Positions 19,386-29,700 of a stretch of 64,000 bases of DNA are shown here, in pieces. The notes under the pieces were generated by a model, which searched no databases, was not told where the DNA came from, and saw only the letters and a program-made list of their open reading frames with translations. The stretch's first letter is position 1. The number at the start of each line of letters is the position of its first letter. The DNA is from JANOBD01 sp031411495 (lineage in GTDB: Bacteria; Planctomycetota; Phycisphaerae; Tepidisphaerales; Tepidisphaeraceae): the NCBI GenBank assembly GCA_031411495.1, contig JANOBD010000235.1, positions 1 through 64,000 on the forward strand, written 5' to 3'. The translations under genes and the position numbers were made by a program.

Positions 19386-20330
19386 ATGAGCATCCTCGGT
19401 ATCCATCATGTGACGGCGATCTGTTCCGACGCGCAGAAAAACGTCGATTTCTATGCAGGCGTTCTAGGCCTGAGGCTCGTGAAAGTGACGGTCAATTTCG
19501 ACGACCCACAGAGCTATCACCTCTACTACGGCGATTACCGCGCGAGCCCCGGCTCGCTGATGACGTTCTTCGTCTGGCCTGGGGGATACCGCGGCCGGAT
19601 CGGCGCGCCTCAGGCGACGCATACTGCCTACAGCATTCCGCATGCGTCGATCGGCTTCTGGCAGAAGCGCCTCGCGGATGCCGGCCACGCTTGTGAAGAA
19701 GCCGGCGTTCGCTTCGGCGAACCAGTCTTTCGTGTGCTCGATCCGGACGGCATGAACATCGAGCTCATCGGCGCGGCCGATACGCGGCCGGCGTGGCAGA
19801 GCCCGACGGTGCCGGCTGAACATTCGGTTCGAGGTTTCGATTCCGTCACGCTCGGCGTGCGCGGCATCGACAAAACGCTCGATGTCCTCACGCGCATCAT
19901 GGGCGGATCGTCTGGGAATGACGGTGATCGACGTCGCATCGCCTTCGGCGACGGCGCCTCGGGTAAACGCGTCGACCTGATCGAAACCGGAGCCGAGCGT
20001 GCCGGCAGCCAGGGCACGGGAATCGTCCATCACGTCGCGTTCCGCGTCGCCGACTCACAGGTGGAACTCGACTGGCAGAAGAAACTCGCCGACGAGGGGC
20101 TGCACGTCTCGCCCGTTATGGAGCGGAACTACTTCCGCTCGATCTACTACCGAGAGCCGGGCGGCGTGCTCTTTGAAATCGCGACGGATCCGCCGGGCAT
20201 GGCGATCGATGAGCCGCTCGAATCGCTCGGCACGACGCTGCGGTTGCCGGAGCAGTACGAGAAACACCGCGAGGAACTCCGCGCGGTGCTGCCGAAAATC
20301 TCGTTGCCCGGAGGCCCGACTTTTCCATAA
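19386..20330 (+). CDS. Ring-cleaving dioxygenase-like VOC protein (MhqO/MhqA type)
   Basis: 314 residues with two tandem VOC modules, the layout of MhqO-type putative hydroquinone dioxygenases. Expected iron ligands appear as His in GIHHVTAICSD and GIVHHVAFRV and Glu in PGGVLFEIA. Other family marks are FYAGVLGLRLVKVTVNFDD, YHLYYGD and FFVWPGG. Members help degrade or detoxify quinones and catechol-like compounds. The ATG at 19386 is preceded by GAAAGGTGT. It is on the same strand as, but 56 bases from, the smaller VOC gene. Confidence 0.88.
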   Translation: MSILGIHHVTAICSDAQKNVDFYAGVLGLRLVKVTVNFDDPQSYHLYYGDYRASPGSLMTFFVWPGGYRGRIGAPQATHTAYSIPHASIGFWQKRLADAGHACEEAGVRFGEPVFRVLDPDGMNIELIGAADTRPAWQSPTVPAEHSVRGFDSVTLGVRGIDKTLDVLTRIMGGSSGNDGDRRRIAFGDGASGKRVDLIETGAERAGSQGTGIVHHVAFRVADSQVELDWQKKLADEGLHVSPVMERNYFRSIYYREPGGVLFEIATDPPGMAIDEPLESLGTTLRLPEQYEKHREELRAVLPKISLPGGPTFP

Positions 20331-20338
20331 ACGCGAAG

Positions 20339-20361
20339 GGCAGGAGCGTCGTGCTCCTGCC
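20339..20361. terminator. Hairpin between convergent genes
   Basis: GGCAGGAGC and GCTCCTGCC form a perfect 9-bp stem with a 5-base loop, 9 bases after the dioxygenase stop. The T-tract is weak (CTCTC), so it could be a repeat rather than a strong terminator. Confidence 0.5.
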
Positions 20362-20413
20362 TCTCAATCCGCTGACATTGGTCGGCGGTCATCAAGATCC
20401 GTTTGATGACCGC

Positions 20414-21409
20414 TCACTTAAAAAATTTGGGGTCACTCCACTTGGCGACGTTCGATTTCACGGCTGGCTGCTCGGGACGGATGTTCAGGCTTTGCGTCCA
20501 GAGGGCCATCGCTTCCTTTCGCAATTCGTCGTCGATGCGAAGGTCGGCGTCGTAGCGGGCGATGAGCATCTCGGCTTTCGCGTTGATCGCAGGGAGGAAC
20601 TTGCCGTCGCGGGCGATCGCCGAGTCGTACGCCGCCGCCGCCTCGGCCCAGTTCCCGCCGACCGCATAGGCGTCGCCGAGCCGCTTGAGCGAGATCGGCG
20701 CATCCTGCATGGAGAGAAGCTGGTTGGCGATGGCGATCGCATCCGTCGATTTGCGCTGGGCGATCAGGTTGCTGGTGAGGTTTACCAAGGTCGATTCCGA
20801 CGCAGGGTCGAGCTCCAGTGCCTTGCGATACGAAGCCTCGGCCAGCACGGCGTTGCCGGCGGCATCGTAGACGACGCCGAGGTTGCTCCAGGCACGGGCG
20901 CTGTCGGGTTGGATTCGGGTCGACTTCTCGACGAAGAAGATCGCCGGGTCGAGTTGGCCCAGGCCGAAGTAGACCAGGCCCAGGTTCATATTCGTGGCGA
21001 AATCTTCGGGCTCGATTCGCAAGGCGCGGATGTACGCCAGCGCCGCTTCCTGCAGACGATTGAGTACCTGCAGCGCCAGGCCAAGGTTGTAGTGATTCTG
21101 GGCGGTGTACGGGTCCAGGTCGCTTGCGGCTTGGAGGTGAGGCAGCGCCGCCTTGAAGTCCTTCTTTGTAAGATACAGCTCGCCAAGCTTCATCCGCGCC
21201 ATGCGCAGCGACGGGTTCTCGGCGATGGCGGCATTCAGGTCGGCGATGGCGGCGTCGTTCCTGCCGTCGTTGAGTTCGTTCATCGCCTTGACGTAGTGTT
21301 CGGCGCCGGCGGGCTTGCCGTAGTCGGTTGTCGGCTTTGTCGCGCAGCCTGCCGCGATCGCAATCACCGGCAGGCTCCCCAGCATCTTCTGTAACGTAGT
21401 CATGTCCAC
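20414..21409 (-). CDS. TPR-repeat lipoprotein
   Basis: 331 residues. The leader MDMTTLQKMLGSLPVIAIAAGC ends in a lipobox-like AAGC, suggesting lipid anchoring. At least six TPR units follow (for example HYNLGLALQVLNRLQEAALA, NMNLGLVYFGLGQLDPAIFF, WSNLGVVYDAAGNAVLAEAS). TPR lipoproteins serve as scaffolds in envelope assembly or secretion. No partner can be assigned. The 252 bases upstream separate it from a divergent glycosyltransferase gene. Confidence 0.85.
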   Translation of the reverse strand: MDMTTLQKMLGSLPVIAIAAGCATKPTTDYGKPAGAEHYVKAMNELNDGRNDAAIADLNAAIAENPSLRMARMKLGELYLTKKDFKAALPHLQAASDLDPYTAQNHYNLGLALQVLNRLQEAALAYIRALRIEPEDFATNMNLGLVYFGLGQLDPAIFFVEKSTRIQPDSARAWSNLGVVYDAAGNAVLAEASYRKALELDPASESTLVNLTSNLIAQRKSTDAIAIANQLLSMQDAPISLKRLGDAYAVGGNWAEAAAAYDSAIARDGKFLPAINAKAEMLIARYDADLRIDDELRKEAMALWTQSLNIRPEQPAVKSNVAKWSDPKFFK

Positions 21410-21662
21410 CTGCCCTTATCGGACTCGAATCGACGACTGATGAATCTTCAATTGATTCATCGCATCGAAGGTTCTAGCATCGCGTGGCTATGCTATCGGA
21501 CAACAACGGGCGTTGTCTGATGGTTTTTGCCGGTTGTAACGATGCCATTGCTAAGGAATCGGCCCGAGTGCTATCCGTCTTGAGTGGAAGGCCAATTCTC
21601 GTGAGCGGTTTTGGCATCAGGACGGACAACTGGCGAATCGTCCGCGGAAACAGGAACCGGAG

Positions 21663-22427
21663 GTGACTGTGAAGCTTCTGATTGCGATCCCCACATTCAA
21701 TGAGGCCAAGCAAGTCGAAGAAGTCATTGACCGGACACGTCCGTATTGCCAGGACATCCTCATCGTCGACGATGCGAGCAGCGACCAGACTCCCGCGATC
21801 CTGGCAAAGAGAAACGATATTCGCGTCCTTCGCCACGACCAGAACCAGGGGTACGGCAAGAGCCTGATCGACGCGTTCAACTACGCCCAACGCGAGGGGT
21901 TCGACTGGGTCATCACCATGGATGCAGACGGCCAGCACGAGGCCGAATCGATTCCCGACTTCGTCGAGGCGATCCGGTCCGGAGAGTGGGATCTGATCAG
22001 CGGCTCGCGATACCTCGCGGCACTCAGCAACGACGACCTTCCGCCGATCGAGCGGCGAAACATCAACCACCGAGTCACGACGATTCTCAACAACCAGTTC
22101 GGACTGGAACTGACCGACAGCTTCTGCGGTTTCAAAGCGCATCGCACCAGCACGATGATCAGGCTCGGCCTCACAGAAGCCGGTTACGCTTTTCCACTGC
22201 AGCTTTGGCCGCGCGTCTGGGAGCAGGGCGTGCGGATGAAAGAGATCGCGGTCAGGCGGATCTATAACGACCCGAACCGCAGCTTCGGCGTGAACCTCGA
22301 CGATGCAGAGCGGCGGTTCAGCCACTACATGACGGTATTGAACGCGGAGCTCGACCGGATGGGCCGCGCGCCGGTGAAGGCCGATTTGAATCCGCGTGTG
22401 AAGCTCGGATGCGGGTGTCGCGGATGA
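21663..22427 (+). CDS. Glycosyltransferase family 2 (dolichol-phosphate-sugar synthase-like)
   Basis: 254 residues starting at GTG 21663 (a second GTG at 21669 is possible). The GT-A fold motifs are clear: LLIAIPTFNEAKQVEEVI, ILIVDDASSDQTP, the metal-binding WVITMDADGQHEAESI and ISGSRY. It resembles polyprenol-phosphate mannosyl/glucosyltransferases but lacks membrane helices. The tail ends GCGCRG, an unusual Cys/Gly end. It is followed, with an ATGA overlap at 22424, by the next gene, so the two are likely to be made together. Confidence 0.88.
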   Translation: MTVKLLIAIPTFNEAKQVEEVIDRTRPYCQDILIVDDASSDQTPAILAKRNDIRVLRHDQNQGYGKSLIDAFNYAQREGFDWVITMDADGQHEAESIPDFVEAIRSGEWDLISGSRYLAALSNDDLPPIERRNINHRVTTILNNQFGLELTDSFCGFKAHRTSTMIRLGLTEAGYAFPLQLWPRVWEQGVRMKEIAVRRIYNDPNRSFGVNLDDAERRFSHYMTVLNAELDRMGRAPVKADLNPRVKLGCGCRG

Positions 22428-23932
22428 CTTACGCCGATTGGAAAGCGCCCAAGCAGGATTCGCAGATACTGATCTGGCCCGAGCCGGAGACCTTCGTGCG
22501 CGCCGTCGACGAGAACGCCGCGCGATTGGCCGGCGCCGAGACGCTGGTTCAGAATCGGCCCATGCGTGAGCTGCGCGATGAGGCACGGTCGTTTGCGGGC
22601 GTTCACGACCAGCGGCGCATCATTCTCACCGGGCACCAGACCGAACTCTGGCATCCCGGCGTCTGGGCCAAGAACGCTATGATTGATGCGTCCGCCCGCA
22701 AGATGGGCGCGGTCGCAATTCACCTGGCGGTCGATACGGACGCGCCCAAACACCTGAGCATCCGCTGGCCGAACTTCTCGATGCCGATCTCGGATGATCC
22801 CGCCGCGACGAGTGCCGACTGGGCCGCACTCGTCCCGCCACCGACGCCGGTACATCTGGACGAGATCGAAACCAGGCTGAACGCGGCGAAGTCGACGTTT
22901 GGTTACGAGCCGATGCTCGGCGAGTGGCTGCAGGCGATGCGGATTGCCGTGTTGGATGGGCTCAACGGTTCAGATCTGCCCAAGTCCATCGCGACCGCGA
23001 GCCATCAGCTCGACTGGTCGCTCGGGCTGGAATACTCGATTCACACGCTCTCTCCAACACTTGGCAGCCGCGCGTGGCTGGCGTTTGCGTATCACGTGAT
23101 GTCACGAGCGGCCGAGTTCGCGAATGTCTACAACGGCTCGATCGCGTGCTATCGGAAGCAGGAAGGGATCGACTCCAGTACGAGGCCGATGCCGGACCTG
23201 CGGGTCACCAATTTTCAGATCGAAGCGCCATTCTGGCTCGACGAACTTACCGTTTCGCGCCGACATCGCATGATGATTGAGCTTCGCAACGGCTCGCTTT
23301 ATCTGTGTCGACCGTTCGCCGACGACTGCCTGGAACTCAAACCGGGACTCGATGCGTTCGAGGCGGCGGAAAACCTTCGCGAGTTCGTCCTTAAACATCG
23401 ACTGCGCATCACGCCGCGCGCGCTTACACTCACGATCTTCATGCGACTGTTCGTAACGGATGTCTTCGTTCACGGCATCGGCGGCGGGCGCTACGATCAG
23501 ATCGCCGACCGGATCATCCATCGACATTTCGGAATCGAGCCGCCGAAGTTCGCCGTCAGCACCGCGACGATGTTCCTGCCGCAGGCGCTGGAACGCGAGA
23601 AGGCGTGCGTCCCGTGTGTTTTGCGCGACGGTCACCGCCTGAAGCACGCGGTGCTCGGCGAGCGCAAACGTCGCCTGGTAGACGCGATCGCCGGCGCGCC
23701 TAGAAAGAGTCGCGAGCGGGCGGAACTGTTCACGCAGATGCAGCGCGAGATGCGTGCGAGCCGCGAGAACAACGAACAGCTGCAGCGATGGAAGACGTTG
23801 CTCGAAGAGATGCGGATGCGCGCCATCGAAGATACGGTAGTGTTCGATCGCGAGATCTTCTATGCGGTGCAGCCGCGCGAACGGCTCATCGAGATGGTCG
23901 GCCGGTATCGCGCTGCGTTTCGCGCGTCTTGA
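22424..23932 (+). CDS. Conserved hypothetical protein, BshC-like
   Basis: 502 residues from ATG 22424; this start overlaps the glycosyltransferase stop as ATGA and is preferred over the GTG at 22409. ILTGHQTELWHPGVWAKN resembles the GQQ(A/P)GL motif of BshC, the proposed final enzyme of bacillithiol synthesis. The later segment LFVTDVFVHGIGGGRYDQIA could match the BshC core, and a coiled-coil-like helix (RAELFTQMQREMRASRENNE) sits near the end as in BshC. The family link is by eye and uncertain. The neighbouring GT2 gene is intriguing because bacillithiol synthesis starts with a glycosyl transfer, but that enzyme (BshA) is GT4, not GT2. Confidence 0.6.
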   Translation: MTYADWKAPKQDSQILIWPEPETFVRAVDENAARLAGAETLVQNRPMRELRDEARSFAGVHDQRRIILTGHQTELWHPGVWAKNAMIDASARKMGAVAIHLAVDTDAPKHLSIRWPNFSMPISDDPAATSADWAALVPPPTPVHLDEIETRLNAAKSTFGYEPMLGEWLQAMRIAVLDGLNGSDLPKSIATASHQLDWSLGLEYSIHTLSPTLGSRAWLAFAYHVMSRAAEFANVYNGSIACYRKQEGIDSSTRPMPDLRVTNFQIEAPFWLDELTVSRRHRMMIELRNGSLYLCRPFADDCLELKPGLDAFEAAENLREFVLKHRLRITPRALTLTIFMRLFVTDVFVHGIGGGRYDQIADRIIHRHFGIEPPKFAVSTATMFLPQALEREKACVPCVLRDGHRLKHAVLGERKRRLVDAIAGAPRKSRERAELFTQMQREMRASRENNEQLQRWKTLLEEMRMRAIEDTVVFDREIFYAVQPRERLIEMVGRYRAAFRAS

Positions 23933-23940
23933 TCGCGTGT

Positions 23941-23979
23941 AACACAAAAAACAAAGCCATCCCCTTGCGAGGATGGCTT
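23941..23979 (-). terminator. Rho-independent terminator of the RRM gene
   Basis: On the minus strand a 9-bp stem (AAGCCATCC / GGATGGCTT) is followed by TTGTTTTTTGTGTT, about 55 bases past the RRM stop. It also faces the end of the BshC-like gene. Confidence 0.85.
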
Positions 23980-24034
23980 CGCGCACAACTCCCACTCTGA
24001 ACTACTTTGAGTGGAATCAAATCGGTAATGCGAA

Positions 24035-24358
24035 TCAGTATCGCGAGCCACGGGTGCTGCCGCCGGCGCTGGGCCGACTGCCGCCGCCACCGCTGCCGCC
24101 GGCGCGGGGTTCGCGGGGTTTGGCTTCGTTGACCGTGATGGTTCGGCCGTCGATTTCCTTGCCGCTCATCGCGGTAAGGGCGGTATTCATCTCGGCATCG
24201 GTCGACATTTCGACGAAACCGAAGCCTTTGCTGCGACCGGTTTCGCGATCGGCGATGATTTCGGCGCTGGTGACGGTGCCGTGCGACGAGAACATCTCGC
24301 CGAGCATCGAGCTGTCCGTGTTGTAACTCAGGTTTCCTACATACAGTTTCTTGGCCAT
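24035..24358 (-). CDS. RRM-domain RNA-binding protein with glycine-rich tail
   Basis: 107 residues: one RNA recognition motif with RNP2 (KLYVGNLSY) and RNP1 (RSKGFGFVEM), then a flexible Gly/Ser/Arg tail (residues about 82-107). Bacterial proteins of this form bind single-stranded RNA, and relatives in cyanobacteria are cold-induced. The ATG is preceded by a strong AAGGAGAAC. It stands alone, with its own terminator and about 250 bases of upstream sequence that should hold the promoter. Identity is certain, the targets are unknown. Confidence 0.95.
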   Translation of the reverse strand: MAKKLYVGNLSYNTDSSMLGEMFSSHGTVTSAEIIADRETGRSKGFGFVEMSTDAEMNTALTAMSGKEIDGRTITVNEAKPREPRAGGSGGGGSRPSAGGSTRGSRY

Positions 24359-24614
24359 CTTTTGTTCTCCTTAAGTGAACGTGAGGCGGGACCGGCATTA
24401 GATGATCTGCATCGCAGGTCATCCGGGGCTTTCGGGTCCGGACGAAAGTGGTCAAAAACGTTGACCGCGACGGAAGGGGAGCACAGAGAAGAGAAGCAGC
24501 AGGCAGGTGGTGAATCTGAACGCAGAATCAAATCAGAAGCTGACCGACAGGGAAAGCATAGCAGGATTCAAGACGATATGGGCGAATAATTCCAATTCGC
24601 TCAGATGGGTTCGG

Positions 24615-24974
24615 TCACGGAGTGAGGGTGGACGCGTTCTGCAGGGCGAAACGGTCGATGTGCTGCTGGCATTCCGCCAGCAGAACCCGCCATCGACCCA
24701 CCGGCCGGCTTCCGGCGGGAATGCGCAGCGCCTCGTTCGCCTCGGCAAGCATCGCACGAAATCGCGTCTCCATCTCGGAAAGGTTCTGACCTCGTGGGGG
24801 CGTCCGCTGGTCGGCGCGGAACCGCGCGCGGATTTCGCGGAGCATCGCCTGACATTGCTCGACATCGTCGCAGTCCAAGACTGTCTTGGAGGCCAGTTCG
24901 CGCTGCAGGGCGCAAATGCGCTTGACGTACCATGTCGCGCGGCGCAGGCAATCGCTTCTCGGATCCGAAACCAT
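24615..24974 (-). CDS. Small hypothetical helical protein, second of a two-gene unit
   Basis: 119 residues, mostly amphipathic helix (RICALQRELASKTVLDCDDV, then MLREIRARFRADQR). It has no family I recognise. The ATG comes one base after the stop of the upstream 103-residue gene, so translational coupling is likely. This coupling and normal codon use are the main evidence that it is real. Other frames over the same DNA look like shadows. Confidence 0.6.
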   Translation of the reverse strand: MVSDPRSDCLRRATWYVKRICALQRELASKTVLDCDDVEQCQAMLREIRARFRADQRTPPRGQNLSEMETRFRAMLAEANEALRIPAGSRPVGRWRVLLAECQQHIDRFALQNASTLTP

Positions 24975-24975
24975 T

Positions 24976-25287
24976 TCAAGCCTCGCTTCGTTGTTCGTCC
25001 GGCAGTTCGAGCACTTTGCCGCCTTCGGCGATTTTCAGCCCCGTATCCTTGGTCCGCGTCACCTTCAGGTAGGCGCTGCGCGACACGCGATAGGTCGTGC
25101 CGATCTGAGTGCCCTTCATGCCGGGATTATCGAACGAATCAACGAACACCGACCGCCACCAGTTGCATCGATAGTGGGAGTCGCTCACACGGGTGCATCG
25201 AACGACATCACCGGGCTCGCGTGCGACCGCAAGCCGGACCTCATCCGAGAGATCTTCGCCAGTAAACGGAGTTGTTGCAGCAGCCAT
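24976..25287 (-). CDS. Small hypothetical protein, first of a two-gene unit
   Basis: 103 residues starting MAAATTPFTGEDLSDEVRLA. The centre (YRCNWWRSVFVDSFDNPGMK, then TTYRVSRSAYLKVT) looks like a compact beta fold. No family is recognised. It is followed after one base by the 119-residue gene. Both lie between the MBL hydrolase and the RRM gene, on the same strand. Confidence 0.6.
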   Translation of the reverse strand: MAAATTPFTGEDLSDEVRLAVAREPGDVVRCTRVSDSHYRCNWWRSVFVDSFDNPGMKGTQIGTTYRVSRSAYLKVTRTKDTGLKIAEGGKVLELPDEQRSEA

Positions 25288-25454
25288 AGCAAACTTCCAA
25301 TCGGGTTATCGCGCGTTCGGGAGAAGAACAGGCATGTTCCCAACGCGGTGGGAAACGTATTGTCTGCGATCTCGACCGCGATTGCACGGCCGATCGAGAT
25401 TGTGGGCAACAACCTTGCCTGCGGACATCCTCGCGACCGCAGGTGTTGCAGTCG

Positions 25455-26096
25455 TCACTGGCGGATCGCCCGGCGCACGTACGGGTTCGATTTCGCCTCC
25501 TCCGCGAGCGTGCTCGGCTCGCCATGGCCGGGAAGGAGAGTGGTCTCCGGCGGGAGCGCCATGATCTTGCGGATAGAGGCGTCGAGATCGTCGGGGTTGG
25601 CGTCGGGAAGATCGGTTCGCCCGACCGCACCTCCGATGATGAGGTCGCCGCCGATGAGCATCTTGTCGCTTTCGAAATAGAAGCAGACGTGCCCGGGCGA
25701 GTGGCCGGGGGTGAAAAGGACTGTAAGTCGCGTTTCGCCGATGGAGAGGGCCTGGCCATCTTCAAGATAACCATCCGCCTTCCCCGGCGGGATCGTAAAG
25801 GGCAGGGGGAAGATGCGGCTGCCCGGCTGCAGCAGTTTCGGTTCGTCGAGTTTGTGAATCAGGATGTTGGTGGAGGGGAACCGGTCGCGGACAATCTGGT
25901 GATCGGCGAGGTGATCGAAGTGCCCGTGCGTGAGCCACAAGCCGATGAGCGTCAGATGGTCCGTCTCCACAAGATCAAGCAATGGTCCGACGGTGTGGTC
26001 TGGGGCATCGAACAGGACGCACTGCTGGGTGGCGTCGTCTATGACGAGGTAGCAGTTGGTGCCCGCGATACCGCCGCCGTGTGAAATGATCCGCAT
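25455..26096 (-). CDS. Metallo-beta-lactamase-fold hydrolase (glyoxalase II-like)
   Basis: 213 residues from the ATG at 26096, chosen because MRIISHGGGIAGTNCYLV begins the first strands of the fold; upstream codons give a basic, unrelated extension. The metal site is intact: THGHFDH (H57, H59, D61, H62), the downstream His in FTPGHSPGH, Asp in IGGDLI and His in LPGHGEPS. Members hydrolyse thioesters such as hydroxyacylglutathione or related thiol conjugates, or act as related hydrolases. The true substrate is not deducible. Confidence 0.9.
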   Translation of the reverse strand: MRIISHGGGIAGTNCYLVIDDATQQCVLFDAPDHTVGPLLDLVETDHLTLIGLWLTHGHFDHLADHQIVRDRFPSTNILIHKLDEPKLLQPGSRIFPLPFTIPPGKADGYLEDGQALSIGETRLTVLFTPGHSPGHVCFYFESDKMLIGGDLIIGGAVGRTDLPDANPDDLDASIRKIMALPPETTLLPGHGEPSTLAEEAKSNPYVRRAIRQ

Positions 26097-26738
26097 CGGT
26101 GGATAGTGTAGCCTTAAATCTGCCGCGGAGTCTAACGATCGTGGCAAGTGGCGGCGTGGGATACACTTACATCGAGACGGACTCCAGTGGATTGCGCTTG
26201 ACAAGTTTGACTTGTGTGGCGTTGCCGACTATTGTCCTTCCAACGTTGACGACGGCGACGTTTCCAGAGCCTTAACTTCTCACGACCCGGGCTTCTCAAA
26301 ACAGGGGAGCCTTTCGGGGTCGCTATCGGTTTGCGCCCACCCGGCGGGTGTGCGTAGGAAATGTCGTCTATCGAATGACGCGTATCGCGTGGGCGGGAAG
26401 TAAGAGATCGCTCGCGTGTTCCATCGGCCAGAAATACTCCGTTTCTGTACCGAGCAATGTGTATGGCAATGTGTGTGGGCAAAAGTGAAGGTCGTAAGCA
26501 GGGCTCGTGAAGTGATTACGGGCAGACATGGAAGTGACTCGCATTGACAGGGAAGTTTCTTTCGTTTGCGTATGAAAGTTTCTTCCGTGTTGGTGCCTAC
26601 GCTCTTGAATCAGGCTTCTCACCTGTGATTCGAGACCGTTTCGCTCCCCGTCGCGATGGCTGGCACAGACGTGCCTTCCGCGCGTCGATCGTCGCCTGCC
26701 TAGTTTGATCCAACATCCCCCAGCAACGGGAAACAATT
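26097..26738 (+). promoter_or_regulatory. 642-base leader region upstream of rpoB
   Basis: No credible gene lies here. The ribosomal protein genes rplJ/rplL that precede rpoB in many bacteria are absent. The region should carry the promoters of the divergent MBL gene and of rpoB. TTGACA at 26544 with TATGAA at 26571 is a possible promoter, but the 21-base spacing is long, so it is only a suggestion. The TTGACA at 26199 lacks a good -10. Confidence 0.45.
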
Positions 26739-29700
26739 ATGGCTGCTGGTATTCTTAAGACTACCGATATCCGAAACTTCGCCAAAAAGGGCGACGCGAT
26801 CGTCATCCCGAACCTGATCAAGGTTCAGATGGAGGCGTATGCGCGCTTCCTGCAAAAGGAAGCCGAGGAGACCAAGCGCAAAGGCGAAGGCCTCGAGTCG
26901 CTGCTCCGCGAAGTCTTTCCGATCCAAAGCTACGACGGCAACCTGAAGCTCGAGTACATCAGCTACTCGCTCAGCGAGCCGCGCTACACGACCGATGAGT
27001 GTCGCGCACTCCGCCTGACCTACGGCATGCCCTTCCGCATCACCGTTCGCCTGATCCGCAAGGACAAGGATGAAGTGATCGAAGACGCCATCTACCTCGG
27101 CGAAGTGCCGATCATGATCGGCGGCGGCGAGTTCATCATCAACGGTGCCGAGCGCGTCATCGTCAACCAGCTTCACCGCTCGCCCGGCATCGACTTCCTG
27201 GTGGAAACCAGCGAAGGCGACCGCCCGCTGCACGGCTTCCGCGTCATCCCCGAACGCGGCTCGTGGATTGAGTGCTCGGTCACCAAGAAGGACGCACTGG
27301 CGATTCGCATCGATCAGTCCTCCAAGATTCCCGCCACCACCTTCCTTCGCGCGCTCGATAACAAGTTCTCGACGAACGAAGCGATCATTAAAGAGTTTTA
27401 CACCGTCGAAAACGTGAAGGTGAAAGACCTTCAGCCCGCGTACTACGCGGCATCGAGCATTATCGACGCCGAGAGCGGCGAAGAACTCGTGAAGGCCGGC
27501 GCCCAGATCGCCGAAGCGCTCGGCAAGATCCAGGCATCCGACCTCAAGACGCTGTCGGTCGTAACCAAGGTCGCCGACCCGCTCGTGCTCAACACGCTGG
27601 CGGAAGACCAGGCCAACAACCACGAAGAAGCGCTCATGCGCATCTACGCCCGTCTTCGCCCGGGCAATCCGCCGCAGCTGGACAAGGCCAAGACGCTCTT
27701 CCAGGAAAAGTTCTACGACGAGAACCGCTATCGGTTGGGCCGCGTCGGCCGCTTCCGCATCAACCGCAAGTTCGAACAGAACATCGCCGAGACGGAAATG
27801 GTGCTTCGCTCCGCCGACATCGTCGGCTCGATCAAGTACATGTTCTCGCTCCGCGCGGGCGACGGCTACATCGACGATATCGATCACCTCGGCAACCGCC
27901 GGCTTCGCACGATCGACGAGCTCGCCGCTGAAGAACTCCGCAAAGGCTTCCTCAAGCTCAAGCGCACCGTCCAGGAGCGCATGTCGCTCAAGGATCCGAA
28001 CGAAATCACCAAGGTCGCCGAGCTGGTCAACAGCAAGTCGATCTCTAGCGCCATCGATTTCTTCTTCGGCCGCGGCGAACTCTCGCAGGTCGTCGACCAG
28101 ACGAACCCGCTCAGCCAGCTCACGCACGAGCGCCGTCTCTCGGCCCTCGGACCAGGCGGTCTGAACCGCAAGCGTGCCGGCTTCGACGTGCGCGACGTTC
28201 ACATTTCGCATTACGGCCGAATCTGTCCGATCGAAACGCCTGAAGGCACGAACATCGGCCTGATCGCGTCGCTGTCGATCTATTCCGACATCGACGAGTA
28301 CGGCTTCCTCGTGACGCCGTACCGCGTCGTGAAGGACAGCAAGGTCACCGGCGACGTGAAATACCTGCGTGCCGATGAAGAGATGAAGTCCACGCTCGCG
28401 CCGCCGGATGTTGTGGCCGCAGACACGACCGAAATCTCAAAGGGCCTGCAGCTCGCCCGCGTACATGGCGATCTCGCGACCGTGCTTGCCAAAGACATCC
28501 AATACGTCGACATTTCGCCGAAACAGACCGTCTCGGTTTCGGCGGCGCTCATCCCGTTCCTTGAACACGACGACGCAAATCGCGCGTTGATGGGTTCGAA
28601 CATGCAGCGCCAGGGCGTCCCGCTTCTCGTTTCCGAGCCGCCGATCGTGGCGACCGGCATGGAAAAGCCGGTCGCGCAAAACTCCGGCATGCTCGTTCGC
28701 GCTGAACGCGCCGGCGTCGTCACCTACGTCGACAGCCAGCGCATCCTGATCGACAATGCGGACGAATATGTCCTCCGCAAGTTCGTCGGCCTGAACGAAC
28801 GCACCTGTCAAAACCAGAAGCCGATCATCAAGAAGGGCGCCCGCGTCAAGAAGGGCCAGATCATCGCCGACGGCGCGGCGACGCGTCAGGGCGAACTCGC
28901 ACTGGGCCGTAACGTGCTCGTCGCGTTCATGACCTTCGACGGCTACAACTTCGAGGACGCCATCGTCATCAGCGAACGCCTGGTGAAGGACGACGTCTTC
29001 ACCTCAATCCACATCGACAACTACGACGTGGAAATCCGCGAGACCAAGCTCGGCCGCGAAGAGTTCACGCGCGACATCCCGAACGTCAGCGAGAAGGCTT
29101 TGGCCAATCTCGATGAAGCGGGCATCGTTCAGGTCGGCACGCGTGTCGGGCCTGGCGACATCCTCGTCGGCAAGATCTCTCCGAAGTCCAAGAGCGAGCT
29201 CACGCCGGAAGAAAAGCTGCTGCATGCGATCTTCGGCCGGGCCGGCGAAGACGTGAAGAACGATTCGCTCGAACTGCCTGCCGGTGAAGAGGGCGTCGTC
29301 ATCGGCGCTCAGCGTTTCAGCCGCCGCATGCACATGACGGACGAGCAGAAGAAGGTCCTAAAGAAGGACATCGACAAATACGAAAAGGAAATGGACGCGA
29401 AGGCCGTCCAGATCTTCAAGGACATGGTCACCGAGATCAACGAGGTGACCGGCCAGGAGATGGTCGACCCGTCGACTCGCCAGAAGGTCGGCAAGAGTGA
29501 CAACCTCGACGTCGTTCTCGAACAGATCGAAAACTTCAAGACCGACTGGGTCAAGGGCAGCAAGGAAGGCAAGGAGCAGGGGCTCAGCGCCTACAGCCGC
29601 TTCTGGCCACGCGTCCTCGCCGTCCACAAGGAAAAGGCCCGCAAGGTCGAGCACATGAAGCGCGGCGATGAACTGCCGAGCGGTGTGCTCGAAATGGTCA

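Noticed and set aside
20351..21394. Open frame opposite the TPR lipoprotein
   Set aside because: No family features; the opposite strand encodes TPR units and a lipobox.
26199..26230. TTGACA near 26199 as the rpoB promoter
   Set aside because: No acceptable -10 at 16-18 bases; too far from the gene to support alone.
26700..28211. Open frame opposite the start of rpoB
   Set aside because: Val/Asp/Phe-rich antisense shadow with no motif or ribosome-binding site.
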